From positions 1 through 64,000 of the forward strand of contig CAJWML010000006.1 of NCBI GenBank assembly GCA_913043285.1: a DNA stretch of 64,000 bases. Reading direction: 5' to 3'. Below the pieces are notes generated by a model that was not told the origin of the DNA, ran no database searches, and saw nothing but the letters and a program-made list of their open reading frames with translations. Positions within the stretch are counted from its first letter, which is position 1; each line of letters opens with the position of its first letter. The translations under genes were made by a program, and so were the position numbers. This DNA comes from CAKZNE01 sp002695025 (GTDB taxonomy: Bacteria > Bacteroidota > Bacteroidia > Flavobacteriales > Schleiferiaceae). This document shows positions 44,572-53,462 of the stretch, piece after piece.

Positions 44572-47500
44572 CTAGCGGAGGCCGAGCTGTGTTAATGCTG
44601 CGCTGAAACGCTGGAAGATCTCCTCGCCCTGTAGTTGTTGCATATCGTCTACATCAGGCTGCTCGTACTGTTGTACCATTTGGGCCAGCATCTGGTAGTA
44701 CTGCGCTACTGTGTTGATATCCTGCATTACCTGCTGGCGTTTGTCACCCTTGTACTGTGAGAAGTACACTACTTCCTCATCCAGGCGGTCCGCAAAAAGA
44801 TCGATCAGTTCACGGCCTTTATCGGTGGCACCGGCTTTATAATACCCTTCAATAACACTCATGATAAAGTAGTTGAACTCAAATTTCTTCTCCGGCATTT
44901 TAGCCATACAGTAATCCAGCACTTCAACGGCTTTTTCATTCTTACCTTCATCGGCCAGTTTACCAGCTAACCGTCCGAAACAGTTCCGTAGGTTGTAGGA
45001 CAATCTCCGGTTGGTCTCATCCAGGTATACATCCGGATCTTCCATATTACCGTACTCGAATTTATTCATCAGGTTGTCATACATGATATCGGTGTTTATC
45101 TCACCAAAATCAACCGCACCGCGCTTGCGTCCATATTTTACAGGAACAAAGCGGTAGGCCAGTCCTTCCATCTGGAAGTATTCATCGAGCCAGAAATACG
45201 ATTTGCTGCTGTTACCCACGGTAACGCTGAAGTAAATAGGACGGCTCCAGTCGTTATTGGCTATAAGGTCAATCACCATAAGGTCGCGCTTGGACAAGTT
45301 ATTGGAGTTGATGTTCCAGTCTATATAATCCAGGATCTTATCCTGTTCGCTGGCCGGAACTACATTATTGGCCAATACCTGCTGCTTATCAATGTTTATC
45401 CGCAACTGTTTGGTGGGGTAGAACTGTAGGTCCTTACCACTATTGGTCTGTATGCGTGTAGTGGGGGAATCACTCTTGATCCAGCGGATGAAATCCTCCA
45501 CTTTCCACCGGCCCACACCAGGACGTTCCTGGTAAAATACCACGTCCCGTGTACCTTGTTTGTACTGATCATGTTCAAATGAGAGGGGTACAGGAGCCGC
45601 CTCATAGGCCGCCCGTTTCATCTGGTCTATATACCAGTCCGTATTCAAGAGGCTAAGGTTTACCACCCGCACATCGGTACGGTAGCCTTCAACTTCCTGT
45701 ACATACCAGAGCGGGAAGGTGTCATTATCGCCATTGGTAAATAATATAGCGTTGGGCGCACAGGAATCCAGGTAAGCCTTAGCGATGTCACGGGCTGTAT
45801 AGCGGTTGCTACGATCGTGATCATCCCAATTTTCCTTGGCCATAATACCTGGTACCAATAGGAGGCAGAGCGCACCGGTAGCCAGTGCCGTTCCTTTATT
45901 GCGCATCTTGTCTTTAAAGAGCTCGAAGAGTGCTTGTACTCCCAACCCTATCCAGATGGCATAGGCATAGAAGGACCCCACAAAGGCGTAATCCCTCTCC
46001 CGCGGTTCAAAGGGTTTGTGGTTGGTGTAGATCACCACCGCAATGCCCGTTAAGAGGAAGAACAACAATACCGCCCAGGCATCTTTACTGGCCTTCTGAA
46101 AATGGAAGAACAGCCCTATCAGCCCAAGGATGAAGGGAAGTAGATAGTATTCGTTACGCGCGGGAGTATTGGCATCGTGATAGGGTAGGTTGGATTGTGG
46201 CCCAAGCCGCATTTCATCCAGGAAACCGATACCGCTGAGCCAGTTGCCCTGGGTAAGTTCGTAATGGTTTTGGTCGTCATTCTGGCGGCCGGCAAAGTTC
46301 CACATAAAATAGCGCCACCACATCTGGCCGATCTGGTAATCGAAGAAAAAGCGCAGGTTCTGGCCAAAGGTGGGCCGCCTCTCCTTATTTTTAATGCCGG
46401 CAATCTCAATGTAATTTTTCACGTGACCAGGGTCGCTGCTCCACATACGTGGGAAAAAGCCTTTGTAGCTGTTGTCGTAGTTGGGAACGCTGGCCTTCTG
46501 GTCATCCGAGATGACATATTTACCTTCTTCTTCGTTTTTCTCGTAAACCGGTTTACCATCTGTATAAGGTTCACTGCGATCCAGCGGAGCGTTGAAATAC
46601 TGTCCGTACATAACGGGCCAGTCACCGTACTGCTCACGGTTGTAGTAGGCTAGCAGGCTTAATGCATCTTCAGGGTTGTTCTCATCAATAGGTGTATTGG
46701 CATTGGAGCGTATGGCTAGGGTAATGAAGGTAGAGTAACCCAAAAGGATGAAAAGTACGGATAAGAGGAGGGTGTTCCACAGCGGTAATGCCTTTTTACG
46801 GGTATAGATAAGTCCGTAAGTGGCCCCGGTAATAAGCAGCAATAAGGTGAAAATGGTACCGCTGTTAAAGGGCAGCCCGAAGTTGTTGACAAAAAGTATT
46901 TCCAGCTTGCCGAACATGTTCAGGATGAGTGGGATGATGGCGGCAAACACGATGCCCAGTACGGCAACAGCAATGATATTATAGATGATGAATTTCCTGC
47001 GGTTGATCTCCGGATCCTTCTTAAAGAAGTAGATCATAACAATGGCCGGGATGGTAAGGAATACCAGGATGTGAACCCCAATGGATAAACCTACCATATA
47101 AGCGATGAAGATCAGCCAGCGGCTGGCTTTGGGACTACGCTCCACCTCATGTTCCCACTTGAGGATGGCCCAGAAGGCCACGGCTGTAAAAAAGGATGAC
47201 ATGGCGTACACCTCACCTTCTTCAGCGGAAAACCAAAAGCTATCACTGAAAGTATAGGCCAGGGCACCAACGGCACCACTCGCCAGGATAGAAATGATAC
47301 GGGCGTCATTAAGTTCACCGTAGGAAGCTGCAAATTTGCGACCCAGTGCGGTGATGGTCCAGAACAGGAAGAGAATGGTAAAAGCGCTGCTGAATACTGA
47401 AACCAGGTTTACCATAAAGGCCTCCTGGGTAACATCGCCAAAGGCAAATTGGGAAAGAACGTTCCCGGTAAGCTGGAAGAAAGGTGCACCGGGAGGGTGC

Positions 47501-47652
47501 CCTACTTGCAGGCCTACGGCTGTGGCAATATATTCACCACAATCCCAGAAGCTTGCGGTAGGTTCAACGGTAAGCAGGTACGTTACGGCTGCAACGGCAA
47601 AAACGAGCCAGCCGATGAGGTTATTCAGTTTAGCGTAATTCTTTTGCATCAT
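44572..47652 (-). CDS. DUF2723 multi-span membrane protein, PMT-like
   Basis: 1026 residues. The N-terminal region has about a dozen helices, with an acidic loop after the first helix (TASFWDCGEYIATAVGLQVGHPPGAP) matching GT-C-type protein O-mannosyltransferases. A central soluble domain (DNDTFPLWYVQEVEGYRTDV) and a helical/TPR-like C-terminus follow. DUF2723 proteins are widespread in Bacteroidota and thought to be lipid-linked glycosyltransferases. A polyprenol-phosphate mannosyltransferase gene elsewhere in the window could supply the donor (inference). Two adjacent ATGs (47652 and 47649) are available. Confidence 0.87.
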   Translation of the reverse strand: MMQKNYAKLNNLIGWLVFAVAAVTYLLTVEPTASFWDCGEYIATAVGLQVGHPPGAPFFQLTGNVLSQFAFGDVTQEAFMVNLVSVFSSAFTILFLFWTITALGRKFAASYGELNDARIISILASGAVGALAYTFSDSFWFSAEEGEVYAMSSFFTAVAFWAILKWEHEVERSPKASRWLIFIAYMVGLSIGVHILVFLTIPAIVMIYFFKKDPEINRRKFIIYNIIAVAVLGIVFAAIIPLILNMFGKLEILFVNNFGLPFNSGTIFTLLLLITGATYGLIYTRKKALPLWNTLLLSVLFILLGYSTFITLAIRSNANTPIDENNPEDALSLLAYYNREQYGDWPVMYGQYFNAPLDRSEPYTDGKPVYEKNEEEGKYVISDDQKASVPNYDNSYKGFFPRMWSSDPGHVKNYIEIAGIKNKERRPTFGQNLRFFFDYQIGQMWWRYFMWNFAGRQNDDQNHYELTQGNWLSGIGFLDEMRLGPQSNLPYHDANTPARNEYYLLPFILGLIGLFFHFQKASKDAWAVLLFFLLTGIAVVIYTNHKPFEPRERDYAFVGSFYAYAIWIGLGVQALFELFKDKMRNKGTALATGALCLLLVPGIMAKENWDDHDRSNRYTARDIAKAYLDSCAPNAILFTNGDNDTFPLWYVQEVEGYRTDVRVVNLSLLNTDWYIDQMKRAAYEAAPVPLSFEHDQYKQGTRDVVFYQERPGVGRWKVEDFIRWIKSDSPTTRIQTNSGKDLQFYPTKQLRINIDKQQVLANNVVPASEQDKILDYIDWNINSNNLSKRDLMVIDLIANNDWSRPIYFSVTVGNSSKSYFWLDEYFQMEGLAYRFVPVKYGRKRGAVDFGEINTDIMYDNLMNKFEYGNMEDPDVYLDETNRRLSYNLRNCFGRLAGKLADEGKNEKAVEVLDYCMAKMPEKKFEFNYFIMSVIEGYYKAGATDKGRELIDLFADRLDEEVVYFSQYKGDKRQQVMQDINTVAQYYQMLAQMVQQYEQPDVDDMQQLQGEEIFQRFSAALTQLGLR

Positions 47653-47745
47653 CCTGTTTTTTGTATGGTGGCGAATTTATAAAAATTAAGGGCTACGAAA
47701 TGCCAAGGAGTTGTTAAAGGCCCTTAAAAGATCGCTAAAGAAAAT

Positions 47746-47775
47746 TTTGTGATTTAATGGGAATGCGTAAATTTG
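47746..47775 (+). promoter_or_regulatory. Promoter of tRNA-Gln
   Basis: TTTG at 47746-47749 and TAAATTTG at 47768-47775 with an 18-base spacer match the phylum's -33/-7 pattern exactly. The mature tRNA starts 17 bases later. Confidence 0.75.
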
Positions 47776-47792
47776 CACCCCACAATTAAAGA

Positions 47793-47864
47793 TGTCCCAT
47801 CGTCTAATTGGCAGGACAGCTGATTTTGGTTCAGTCAGTCTAGGTTCGAGTCCTAGTGGGACAA
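47793..47864 (+). tRNA. tRNA-Gln (anticodon TTG)
   Basis: Acceptor stem TGTCCCA / TGGGACA with discriminator A, anticodon arm GCTGA-TTTTGGT-TCAGT giving anticodon TTG at 47826-47828, and T arm CTAGG-TTCGAGT-CCTAG. All stems pair. The 3' CCA is not encoded. The gene has its own promoter and is followed by a terminator. Confidence 0.95.
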
Positions 47865-47869
47865 CTTGG

Positions 47870-47897
47870 AAAAGCCTCGCGAAAGCGGGGCTTTTTT
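47870..47897 (+). terminator. Terminator of tRNA-Gln
   Basis: A 10-bp stem (AAAGCCTCGC / GCGGGGCTTT, one G-T pair) closes a GAAA loop and is followed by a T run. Confidence 0.88.
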
Positions 47898-47908
47898 CGT
47901 TTGATTCC

Positions 47909-47931
47909 GGTAGTGTGTCAAAGTATCTGAT
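47909..47931 (+). repeat. IS1-family left-end-like sequence, outer copy
   Basis: GGTAGTGTGTCAAAGTATCT and the next bases resemble the known E. coli IS1 end (GGTAATGACTCCAACTTATT, from memory). The 18 bases at 47912-47929 recur with two changes at 48067-48084, just before the transposase gene. This outer copy is 12 bases past the tRNA terminator and is probably a remnant of an older insertion. Confidence 0.55.
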
Positions 47932-48035
47932 TTACAAAAATGACTTGTTAATAAGCTTAGAATCAAACGTCATTTCAATTAGACGGATGAAATATTCAAA
48001 ATATATCCAGTAGTTTTAACCTGAGAAAGTCTCTT

Positions 48036-48057
48036 AAAAGCCCTGAAAAGGGCTTTT
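48036..48057 (+). terminator. Second terminator-like hairpin before the IS end
   Basis: An 8-bp stem AAAAGCCC / GGGCTTTT around TGAAAA. It resembles the tRNA terminator and is likewise followed by an IS1-end-like sequence, so hairpin plus end appears twice in a row. Confidence 0.55.
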
Positions 48058-48066
48058 CTGTTTATA

Positions 48067-48747
48067 AGTGTCTCAAAGTATCCGCTATTAAAGATGAACT
48101 GCAATTATTGCTCAGTCAAGTGTCGAAAATCAGGCAAACAAAGAAATGGCACACAAAAATGGTTCTGCAAATTTTGTGCAAGGTACCAGCAAGAGAAATA
48201 TAGGAACAAAGCATATCAATCTGAGATTGATCAGGAAATTAGAAAACACATAAAAGAAGGTTGTGGAACAAGGAGTATTTCCAGGTTGCTTGGAATTTCC
48301 GTCAACACAGTAACTAAAAGAATATTATCTATAAGTAAGAGTGTTGAGAAGCCATGTGTCTCAATAGGAAAGACATATGAAATGGACGAGCTGCAAACCT
48401 ATGTAAAAAGGAAAAGTCGTTTAATCTGGATTGCTTATGCCATTCGTAAAGATACACGGGAAGTAGTTGATTTTAAAGTTGGCCGTAGGAACAATAGAAC
48501 TTTGGGAAAGGTCATTGATACGCTCACCCTCTCTTCGGCCACAAAGATTTATACCGATAAACTCAACCTCTATCAAAACCTGATCGCCAAAGCTATTCAC
48601 AAGGTAAAGAACCGAGGAATCAATTACATTGAACGCAAGAACCTCACCTTGAGAACCCATTTGAAACGATTGAATAGAAAAACCATCTGCTATTCTAAAA
48701 GCATAGCTATGCTAGTGGCCTGTTTGACGATTTACTTTTGGGGATAA
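48067..48747 (+). mobile_element. IS1-family insertion sequence, right end not found
   Basis: The left end AGTGTCTCAAAGTATCCG at 48067-48084 is followed 9 bases later by a single-ORF IS1 transposase. A matching inverted right end (CGGATACTTTGAGACACT) is not visible in the 240 bases after the stop; only the octamer TTGAGACA at 48977-48984 is suggestive. The element is therefore probably truncated or diverged on the right. Confidence 0.6.
48094..48747 (+). CDS. IS1-family transposase, fused InsA-InsB type
   Basis: 217 residues. An N-terminal zinc motif (CNYC, CRKSGKQRNG then CKFC) and helix-turn-helix (SISRLLGISVNTVTKRIL) correspond to InsA; the catalytic part shows MDELQTYV (D98), IYTDKLNLY (D155) and NYIERKNLTLR (E180), equivalent to the InsB DDE triad. 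The single frame needs no -1 frameshift. The C-terminal residues (AMLVACLTIYFWG) differ from E. coli InsB, so activity cannot be judged. Confidence 0.88.
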   Translation: MNCNYCSVKCRKSGKQRNGTQKWFCKFCARYQQEKYRNKAYQSEIDQEIRKHIKEGCGTRSISRLLGISVNTVTKRILSISKSVEKPCVSIGKTYEMDELQTYVKRKSRLIWIAYAIRKDTREVVDFKVGRRNNRTLGKVIDTLTLSSATKIYTDKLNLYQNLIAKAIHKVKNRGINYIERKNLTLRTHLKRLNRKTICYSKSIAMLVACLTIYFWG

Positions 48748-48757
48748 TGGAATTAAA

Positions 48758-48785
48758 AAACCACTGATTTTACCATCAGCGGTTT
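48758..48785 (+). terminator. Imperfect hairpin after the transposase gene
   Basis: Arms AAACCACTGAT and ATCAGCGGTTT with one mismatch and a 6-base loop. It follows the transposase stop by 10 bases and has no long T run, so it is only a possible terminator. Confidence 0.45.
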
Positions 48786-48943
48786 CAAGTTAAAGAGATT
48801 TAACCCTTTAGATTTGTGGCGTGCAACAAAAGATCAATCTTTTTGCCTTGTCAGCTAGTTTGTACATTCTCAATGTAAAACATGGTAATGAGATATTGAA
48901 AACCTTGTGATTACCACTAACTAGTTTTGTTTTGACCCTTGAT

Positions 48944-48970
48944 AAAGACCTGCTATGTGCAGGCCTTTTT
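48944..48970. terminator. Hairpin terminator between the IS and the orphan lipoprotein
   Basis: Arms AAAGACCTGC and GCAGGCCTTT (one mismatch) around TATGT, followed by a T-rich run on the plus strand. On the minus strand it lies 22 bases after the lipoprotein stop and ends in TCTTT, so it may serve that gene too. Confidence 0.6.
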
Positions 48971-48991
48971 ATTTGTTGAGACATGTCTTAC

Positions 48992-49822
48992 TCAAAATAG
49001 ATAACCAAAGAAACTCCATAGTGCTGACCATCCTGATGCAAAAGTAGCTCCAAGAAGGGCACCGGTTAATGAGCCTGATAACGTTTCAAATACGCCATTT
49101 GATTCTACTGAAGCAACAAAGCCTGCAATGGCCCCTTGTGTCGCGCCCCTAAGATCTGCGTTAATACCATTGATTCCGGGGTCGCCACCAGAATACAATG
49201 AAGAATTATTTTGTCCTGTAGGGTACCAGCTTCCTGGTCCTCCGTTGTTATTTTGCCAATGGATGGCCGAGTGTCTTGTGATATCTAAAATTGATAATAC
49301 AATCTCTTGATGATCTGCTGAAGCTAAGCCTTGAGCGTCTATTTCTAAATTATCCAAACCATTATAGATGGTTTGATAGGTAGTTGTAACATTAACAAGG
49401 TCAAATGCATCTTGTATTATGGCGGCAGCTTCAGGAGAGTATATATTCGCAAAAGCATCTATTAAAGCACTACCACTTAATGTTTTTGCAGCAGCCCAAT
49501 GGGATGAGTTGTAAAAATCTAATGGGGATTGTGTTGATGCATTAATATTTACAGTGATATAATTTGATAAATAGCCATTGGCTAAAAATTCAAAATAATC
49601 ACTGCAAGCTTGGCTGGGTACATCACATAATGTATTGCTAAGAATTTGTTGCCTGCTTGCCAAAAAATTGTCCATAACTAAATTATGGATTTCTCCAGCT
49701 GTATATGAAGCTGTTTTTTTGTCTAAACTTGTTTTGAGGCTCTGATCCGAATTACTTTCCTTGGAACAAGAAAATACCAATGCAGTAATAAATACAATTA
49801 CAAAGAATGTCATTCTTTTCAT
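48992..49822 (-). CDS. Orphan lipoprotein with glycine-zipper C-terminus
   Basis: 276 residues. Lipobox near residue 19 (ALVFSC), then a helical, Ser/Asn/Ala-rich body with a Cys pair (CDVPSQAC). The last ~50 residues contain two G-x3-G glycine-zipper helices (RGATQGAIAGFVASV and SGSLTGALLGATFASG) like those of class II bacteriocins and membrane-inserting peptides. I do not recognise a named family. Codon use is AT-richer than the core genes and the gene stands alone between spacers, suggesting acquisition by transfer. Toxin, surface or adhesion roles are open. Confidence 0.7.
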   Translation of the reverse strand: MKRMTFFVIVFITALVFSCSKESNSDQSLKTSLDKKTASYTAGEIHNLVMDNFLASRQQILSNTLCDVPSQACSDYFEFLANGYLSNYITVNINASTQSPLDFYNSSHWAAAKTLSGSALIDAFANIYSPEAAAIIQDAFDLVNVTTTYQTIYNGLDNLEIDAQGLASADHQEIVLSILDITRHSAIHWQNNNGGPGSWYPTGQNNSSLYSGGDPGINGINADLRGATQGAIAGFVASVESNGVFETLSGSLTGALLGATFASGWSALWSFFGYLF

Positions 49823-50327
49823 TTCAATAAATTTTATGAATTATGCCTACTCTTAAGGTTTTCGGCTGCTCCTGACATAGGTTTTCAAAACTATTGTGAG
49901 TAGATCATTAGGAAAAACACCAGCTATTAAGTGGTTTGAAAATAATGATAGGTGGGCATATTAAATTAACAACTGGAAACTAAGCCAATACCTAAAAGGG
50001 GATGAGTTAAAGAATGCTGTGTTTCTTCGAGGGAATGGCTTTGCTCTAAGTGTGCTTAAAGGTTTTTGGTTTAAATTAAAGAAGAGCCTAATGAAACAAA
50101 ATTGGTAGTGCCAGTTTAGCAACTCTTAACTCTCTAAACTCCATTAAGGTCATCTTTTTTCCACTAAACTTAAATAGTCATGGCTTCTCCGTATGGTGCC
50201 CCTGATAACCAGCAAAGCATGTTAAATAGATGGAATGCTTTTAAAGCCGGTCAATTCATAACTTGACGGCAATATGCTTTTCAACCATGCTCCAAAACCT
50301 ACCCGTAGCTACCCTAAAATTCAGAAT
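49823..50327. other. AT-rich intergenic region, ~500 bp
   Basis: Visibly AT-richer than the flanking core genes. No convincing gene. A 28-codon frame at 50179-50265 (MASPYGAPDNQQSM...) is the only clean short ORF and is not supported further. No IS end or tRNA remnant is seen. Confidence 0.45.
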
Positions 50328-51581
50328 ATGAGATTGATAAAGATCTTTATTGCCGTTGCGATTTTGATGGTGAGTAATAGTACTAATGCCCAGGATACCA
50401 CCAGGGTTTTGTTTATTGGCAACAGCTTTACCGGTGCCAATAATTTACCCAATTTATTTGAACAATTAGCGGCCAATGCTGGTCATCATGTGGTGATAGG
50501 GGCACATACACCAGGAGGCATATCCGTGGGGGATATCCGGCAGGGTAACCAGGCTCATATGAACAACCCCTACGTGTATAACCTCATAAAAGGCGATGAT
50601 TGGGATTATTTAGTTCTACAGGATAACCAGGGACGCTTTTCACACCCGCGCGGTAAATTTCCAGACCCGAGCTTTCAAAGCAAAGTGATTGAAGGTCATC
50701 TCAGGATCAGGGATTCATTGTTGTATTACCACCCATGCGCCCACATGATTTGGTTCGGAGGCTTTGGCACCAAGAATGGTCTGTCTCCGGATTTTACTTC
50801 TGGAGTGGCCATGATTGACTCTATATACCAGAATTATAAGTTCCTGAATGATACGGCTCACCAGGTAATTGCTCCTATCGGACCTGCTTTTAAACGGATC
50901 ATTGCAGCTTACCCCGCGATAGATCTTTGGGGTGGTGATGCTACGCATCCCTCCCTGCACGGTTCCTTTTTAACCGCATGCGTAATTTATACTACGGTAT
51001 TTAAACAATCTCCCCTATTAAGTACCTACAACCCCGGAATCAGCGCTTCCCATGATACGCTCCTTAAAACGGTTGGCTATCAAACTACCCTCGATAGCCT
51101 TAATTTCACGGGGCTTGACAGTATAACCCCTTTAATAAGCCGATCCAATGATACGCTGGTAATTACCGGCTACCCGCAATGCAGCTGGTTTTATAACGAT
51201 GCGCCATATCCCTCCGCTAATTGCACGGCAATAATGGATCAGGTGGGTCGCTACTCGGCTATAGTTACTGACAGCAAAGGGTGCATGTTTAAAGCCTGGG
51301 AATATGAACTTGCTTCTTCAAACGTTAACTATGAGCAGCTTCCACTTGAATCCATGGCGGTTTACCCAAATCCGGGCACGGGGAAATTTAAACTAAAGCT
51401 CAGCGAGCCTGGAACAGCTTTCTCATACATCCTTACCACTTCGGGGGGAAAAATCATAGACCGGCAGGATCTCAATTTGGAATCAGTGGTGATAGACCTC
51501 ACCAACCATCCTAAGGGCCTGTATATCCTGCAGGTAAATGTAAAAGGGGCTCTTATCACTAAAAAGATCCTTAAAGAATAG
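50328..51581 (+). CDS. T9SS-secreted SGNH-hydrolase-like protein
   Basis: 417 residues from the ATG at 50328, which begins the signal peptide (LIKIFIAVAILMVSNSTNAQ); the frame from 50274 only adds a non-signal prefix. The SGNH fold is indicated by the nucleophile block VLFIGNSFTGANNL, LVLQDNQG, an Asn-Gly block, and WGGDATHPSLHGSFL with catalytic Asp-His near residue 222. Such enzymes are esterases or DUF4886-like proteins. The C-terminus (VYPNPGTGKFKLKLSE...HPKGLYILQV) is a T9SS sorting domain, so the product is extracellular or surface-bound. Confidence 0.85.
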   Translation: MRLIKIFIAVAILMVSNSTNAQDTTRVLFIGNSFTGANNLPNLFEQLAANAGHHVVIGAHTPGGISVGDIRQGNQAHMNNPYVYNLIKGDDWDYLVLQDNQGRFSHPRGKFPDPSFQSKVIEGHLRIRDSLLYYHPCAHMIWFGGFGTKNGLSPDFTSGVAMIDSIYQNYKFLNDTAHQVIAPIGPAFKRIIAAYPAIDLWGGDATHPSLHGSFLTACVIYTTVFKQSPLLSTYNPGISASHDTLLKTVGYQTTLDSLNFTGLDSITPLISRSNDTLVITGYPQCSWFYNDAPYPSANCTAIMDQVGRYSAIVTDSKGCMFKAWEYELASSNVNYEQLPLESMAVYPNPGTGKFKLKLSEPGTAFSYILTTSGGKIIDRQDLNLESVVIDLTNHPKGLYILQVNVKGALITKKILKE

Positions 51582-51604
51582 GTTTTCATTACTCCGGCAA
51601 GATT

Positions 51605-52018
51605 GTGTGTGAAGGAAGGACCAATGGGATAAAATGCTATTTGACTCGCTTATCAACCCAGACATGGCAGTTTTATGGTGCAAAGCGATATATGAAGGGT
51701 TGCGCCACTTATAATCCAGGGCGCTGTGTATACACCCTCACACGGAACAAACCGGATAACTTTTCTAAACGGTATATCTGGTTAAAGATCATTAATGATA
51801 ATGAGGAGAGGTGTATCCATGTAATCAAAAGTGCAATTTGCAATAAGTGTCAAACAGCGAGAGTCCTACGCACGCAATTTTCAAATAGGTTAAAGCCACT
51901 GAAGGTATTGCGTAAAATTAATCAGGAGCTCTTTTTCACACCTCAAAAACCACGACTTCACTGGAATGGAAAACATGATTTCAACGATTTACAATTGATT
52001 AGTTATCGGGCTAAATAA
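51605..52018 (+). CDS. Doubtful ORF in an AT-rich spacer (51582-52204)
   Basis: A 137-residue frame, Cys- and basic-rich (KSAICNKCQTARVLRTQF...HDFNDLQLISYRAK), with no signal peptide and no motif I recognise. Promoter and start context are weak. It could be a small orphan gene or gene debris; the 620-bp spacer holds nothing else that is recognisable. Confidence 0.25.
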   Translation: MCEGRTNGIKCYLTRLSTQTWQFYGAKRYMKGCATYNPGRCVYTLTRNKPDNFSKRYIWLKIINDNEERCIHVIKSAICNKCQTARVLRTQFSNRLKPLKVLRKINQELFFTPQKPRLHWNGKHDFNDLQLISYRAK

Positions 52019-52204
52019 CTTTTCTATATAAAAAGTCCGTTTCATGCCAGAAATCAGCTCTTTGCCTCAATTGAAAGATGATTTGCTTACCTATTCATTG
52101 AGTAAATGAGATCTTAAATCTTGCTCACTGCATACTAATTGGTGTACGCATAGATTCTTCTTTTCGCGGTGTTTTGTGCCCTCTATAATTAAACTATAAC
52201 CAAT

Positions 52205-53413
52205 ATGAGAAATTTTTTTACGCTTTTATTGCTGTGGTCAGCAAGTACCTCAATGCTTGGACAATGGACCCAAACCACTCCGTATCCCTTAGCGCTTAAA
52301 CAAGCTACAGCTTTTACTATGAATGGAAAGGCATATCTAGCGGGTGGCTCGGGCCTTGATGACGGTGGCGTGGCTGTAAATTCATTTTATGAGTTTGACC
52401 CGACCACTAATAACTACACAGCCCTGGCAAGTGTGCCTGGTGGTGTCAGCCGAATAGGTTCATTTTCTTTTGCAATAAACGGCAAAGGTTATATCAGTGC
52501 CGGAGCCGACTCTGCAAAGCCATACCCTTTGTCAACTTATGAATATGACCCGACTACGGATACCTGGACTAAAAAACAGGATTTTCCGGGCACTGAACGC
52601 TATAACGGTTTCTCTGCCGTGTTAAATGGAAAAGCGTACATCATCGGAGGGCAATCCGGCTTTAATTCAACCAAGGAAGTTTGGGAATACGATCCAGCTA
52701 CCGATACCTGGACCCAGAAAGGAGATTACCCCGGAACGGCCTTGTCTGAGCCTGCGGGCTTTGTTATTAACGGTCAGTTATATATTACTCAGGGGGGCTT
52801 TAATGCCATGGCAGGAGAAATGTATATGTATGTACCGGCTACCGATAGCTGGGTGGCTAAAGCCAATTTTCCTGACAGACCGCGGACAGGTGCATTTAGC
52901 TTTTCTATTGGTAACTTTGGTTACCTATGTGGGGGAATGATACCTTTCAATTTTACTAATTCCACGGACCTTCATAGATACAATCCCGCTACAGACTCCT
53001 GGCAAAAAGCTAATCTTTCCTTTCCTAATGATTATACTGCGTCAGGTATCTCTTTTGTTTTAGGGAATGATGCTTACCTCGGTACTGGGTTGGATGTGTC
53101 TGATTTCACCCTTACCAGTGATATGTATAAAATAACGTTGGGGAACATTGGACTTGAGGAAGACAAAGCTTCTGAGATGCTCAAGCTTTACCCCAATCCA
53201 GGGTATGATGTTATTTATGTGGAGTATTCATCCGGTGAATTCACAAACACCACTCTTGAGCTAACCGATTTGAGTGGTAAAGTGGTGATGGAAGTAGAGG
53301 TAGATCAGCTAAAAACCCCCATTGATGTGAGCAGCCTTACAAGAGGTGTCTACTTTCTTACCGGTAAAAAGGAAGGAATTATTCTTTCCTCTCAAAAGTT
53401 AACCCTTCAATAA
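52205..53413 (+). CDS. T9SS-secreted kelch-repeat protein
   Basis: 402 residues. Signal peptide to ~22. About six kelch repeats of ~50 residues follow, with the diagnostic GG pair and W/Y spacing (KAYIIGGQSG, YEYDPTTDTWTKK, YDPATDTWTQK), predicting a beta-propeller. The C-terminus (LYPNPGYDVIYVEYS...LTRGVYFLTGKKEG) is a T9SS sorting domain. Likely a surface-binding protein; the ligand is unknown. Confidence 0.9.
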   Translation: MRNFFTLLLLWSASTSMLGQWTQTTPYPLALKQATAFTMNGKAYLAGGSGLDDGGVAVNSFYEFDPTTNNYTALASVPGGVSRIGSFSFAINGKGYISAGADSAKPYPLSTYEYDPTTDTWTKKQDFPGTERYNGFSAVLNGKAYIIGGQSGFNSTKEVWEYDPATDTWTQKGDYPGTALSEPAGFVINGQLYITQGGFNAMAGEMYMYVPATDSWVAKANFPDRPRTGAFSFSIGNFGYLCGGMIPFNFTNSTDLHRYNPATDSWQKANLSFPNDYTASGISFVLGNDAYLGTGLDVSDFTLTSDMYKITLGNIGLEEDKASEMLKLYPNPGYDVIYVEYSSGEFTNTTLELTDLSGKVVMEVEVDQLKTPIDVSSLTRGVYFLTGKKEGIILSSQKLTLQ

Positions 53414-53462
53414 AATAGGGTTTAAGAACTAAAGATCCACTGTATATAAGTTGATTATTCAT

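Noticed and set aside
47792..48013. 73-codon plus-strand frame
   Set aside because: It runs through tRNA-Gln, its terminator and the IS1 end, so it is not a protein gene.
48977..48984. TTGAGACA as the IS1 right end
   Set aside because: Only 8 bases match the expected inverted repeat, and it lies beyond a terminator and 230 bases after the transposase stop.
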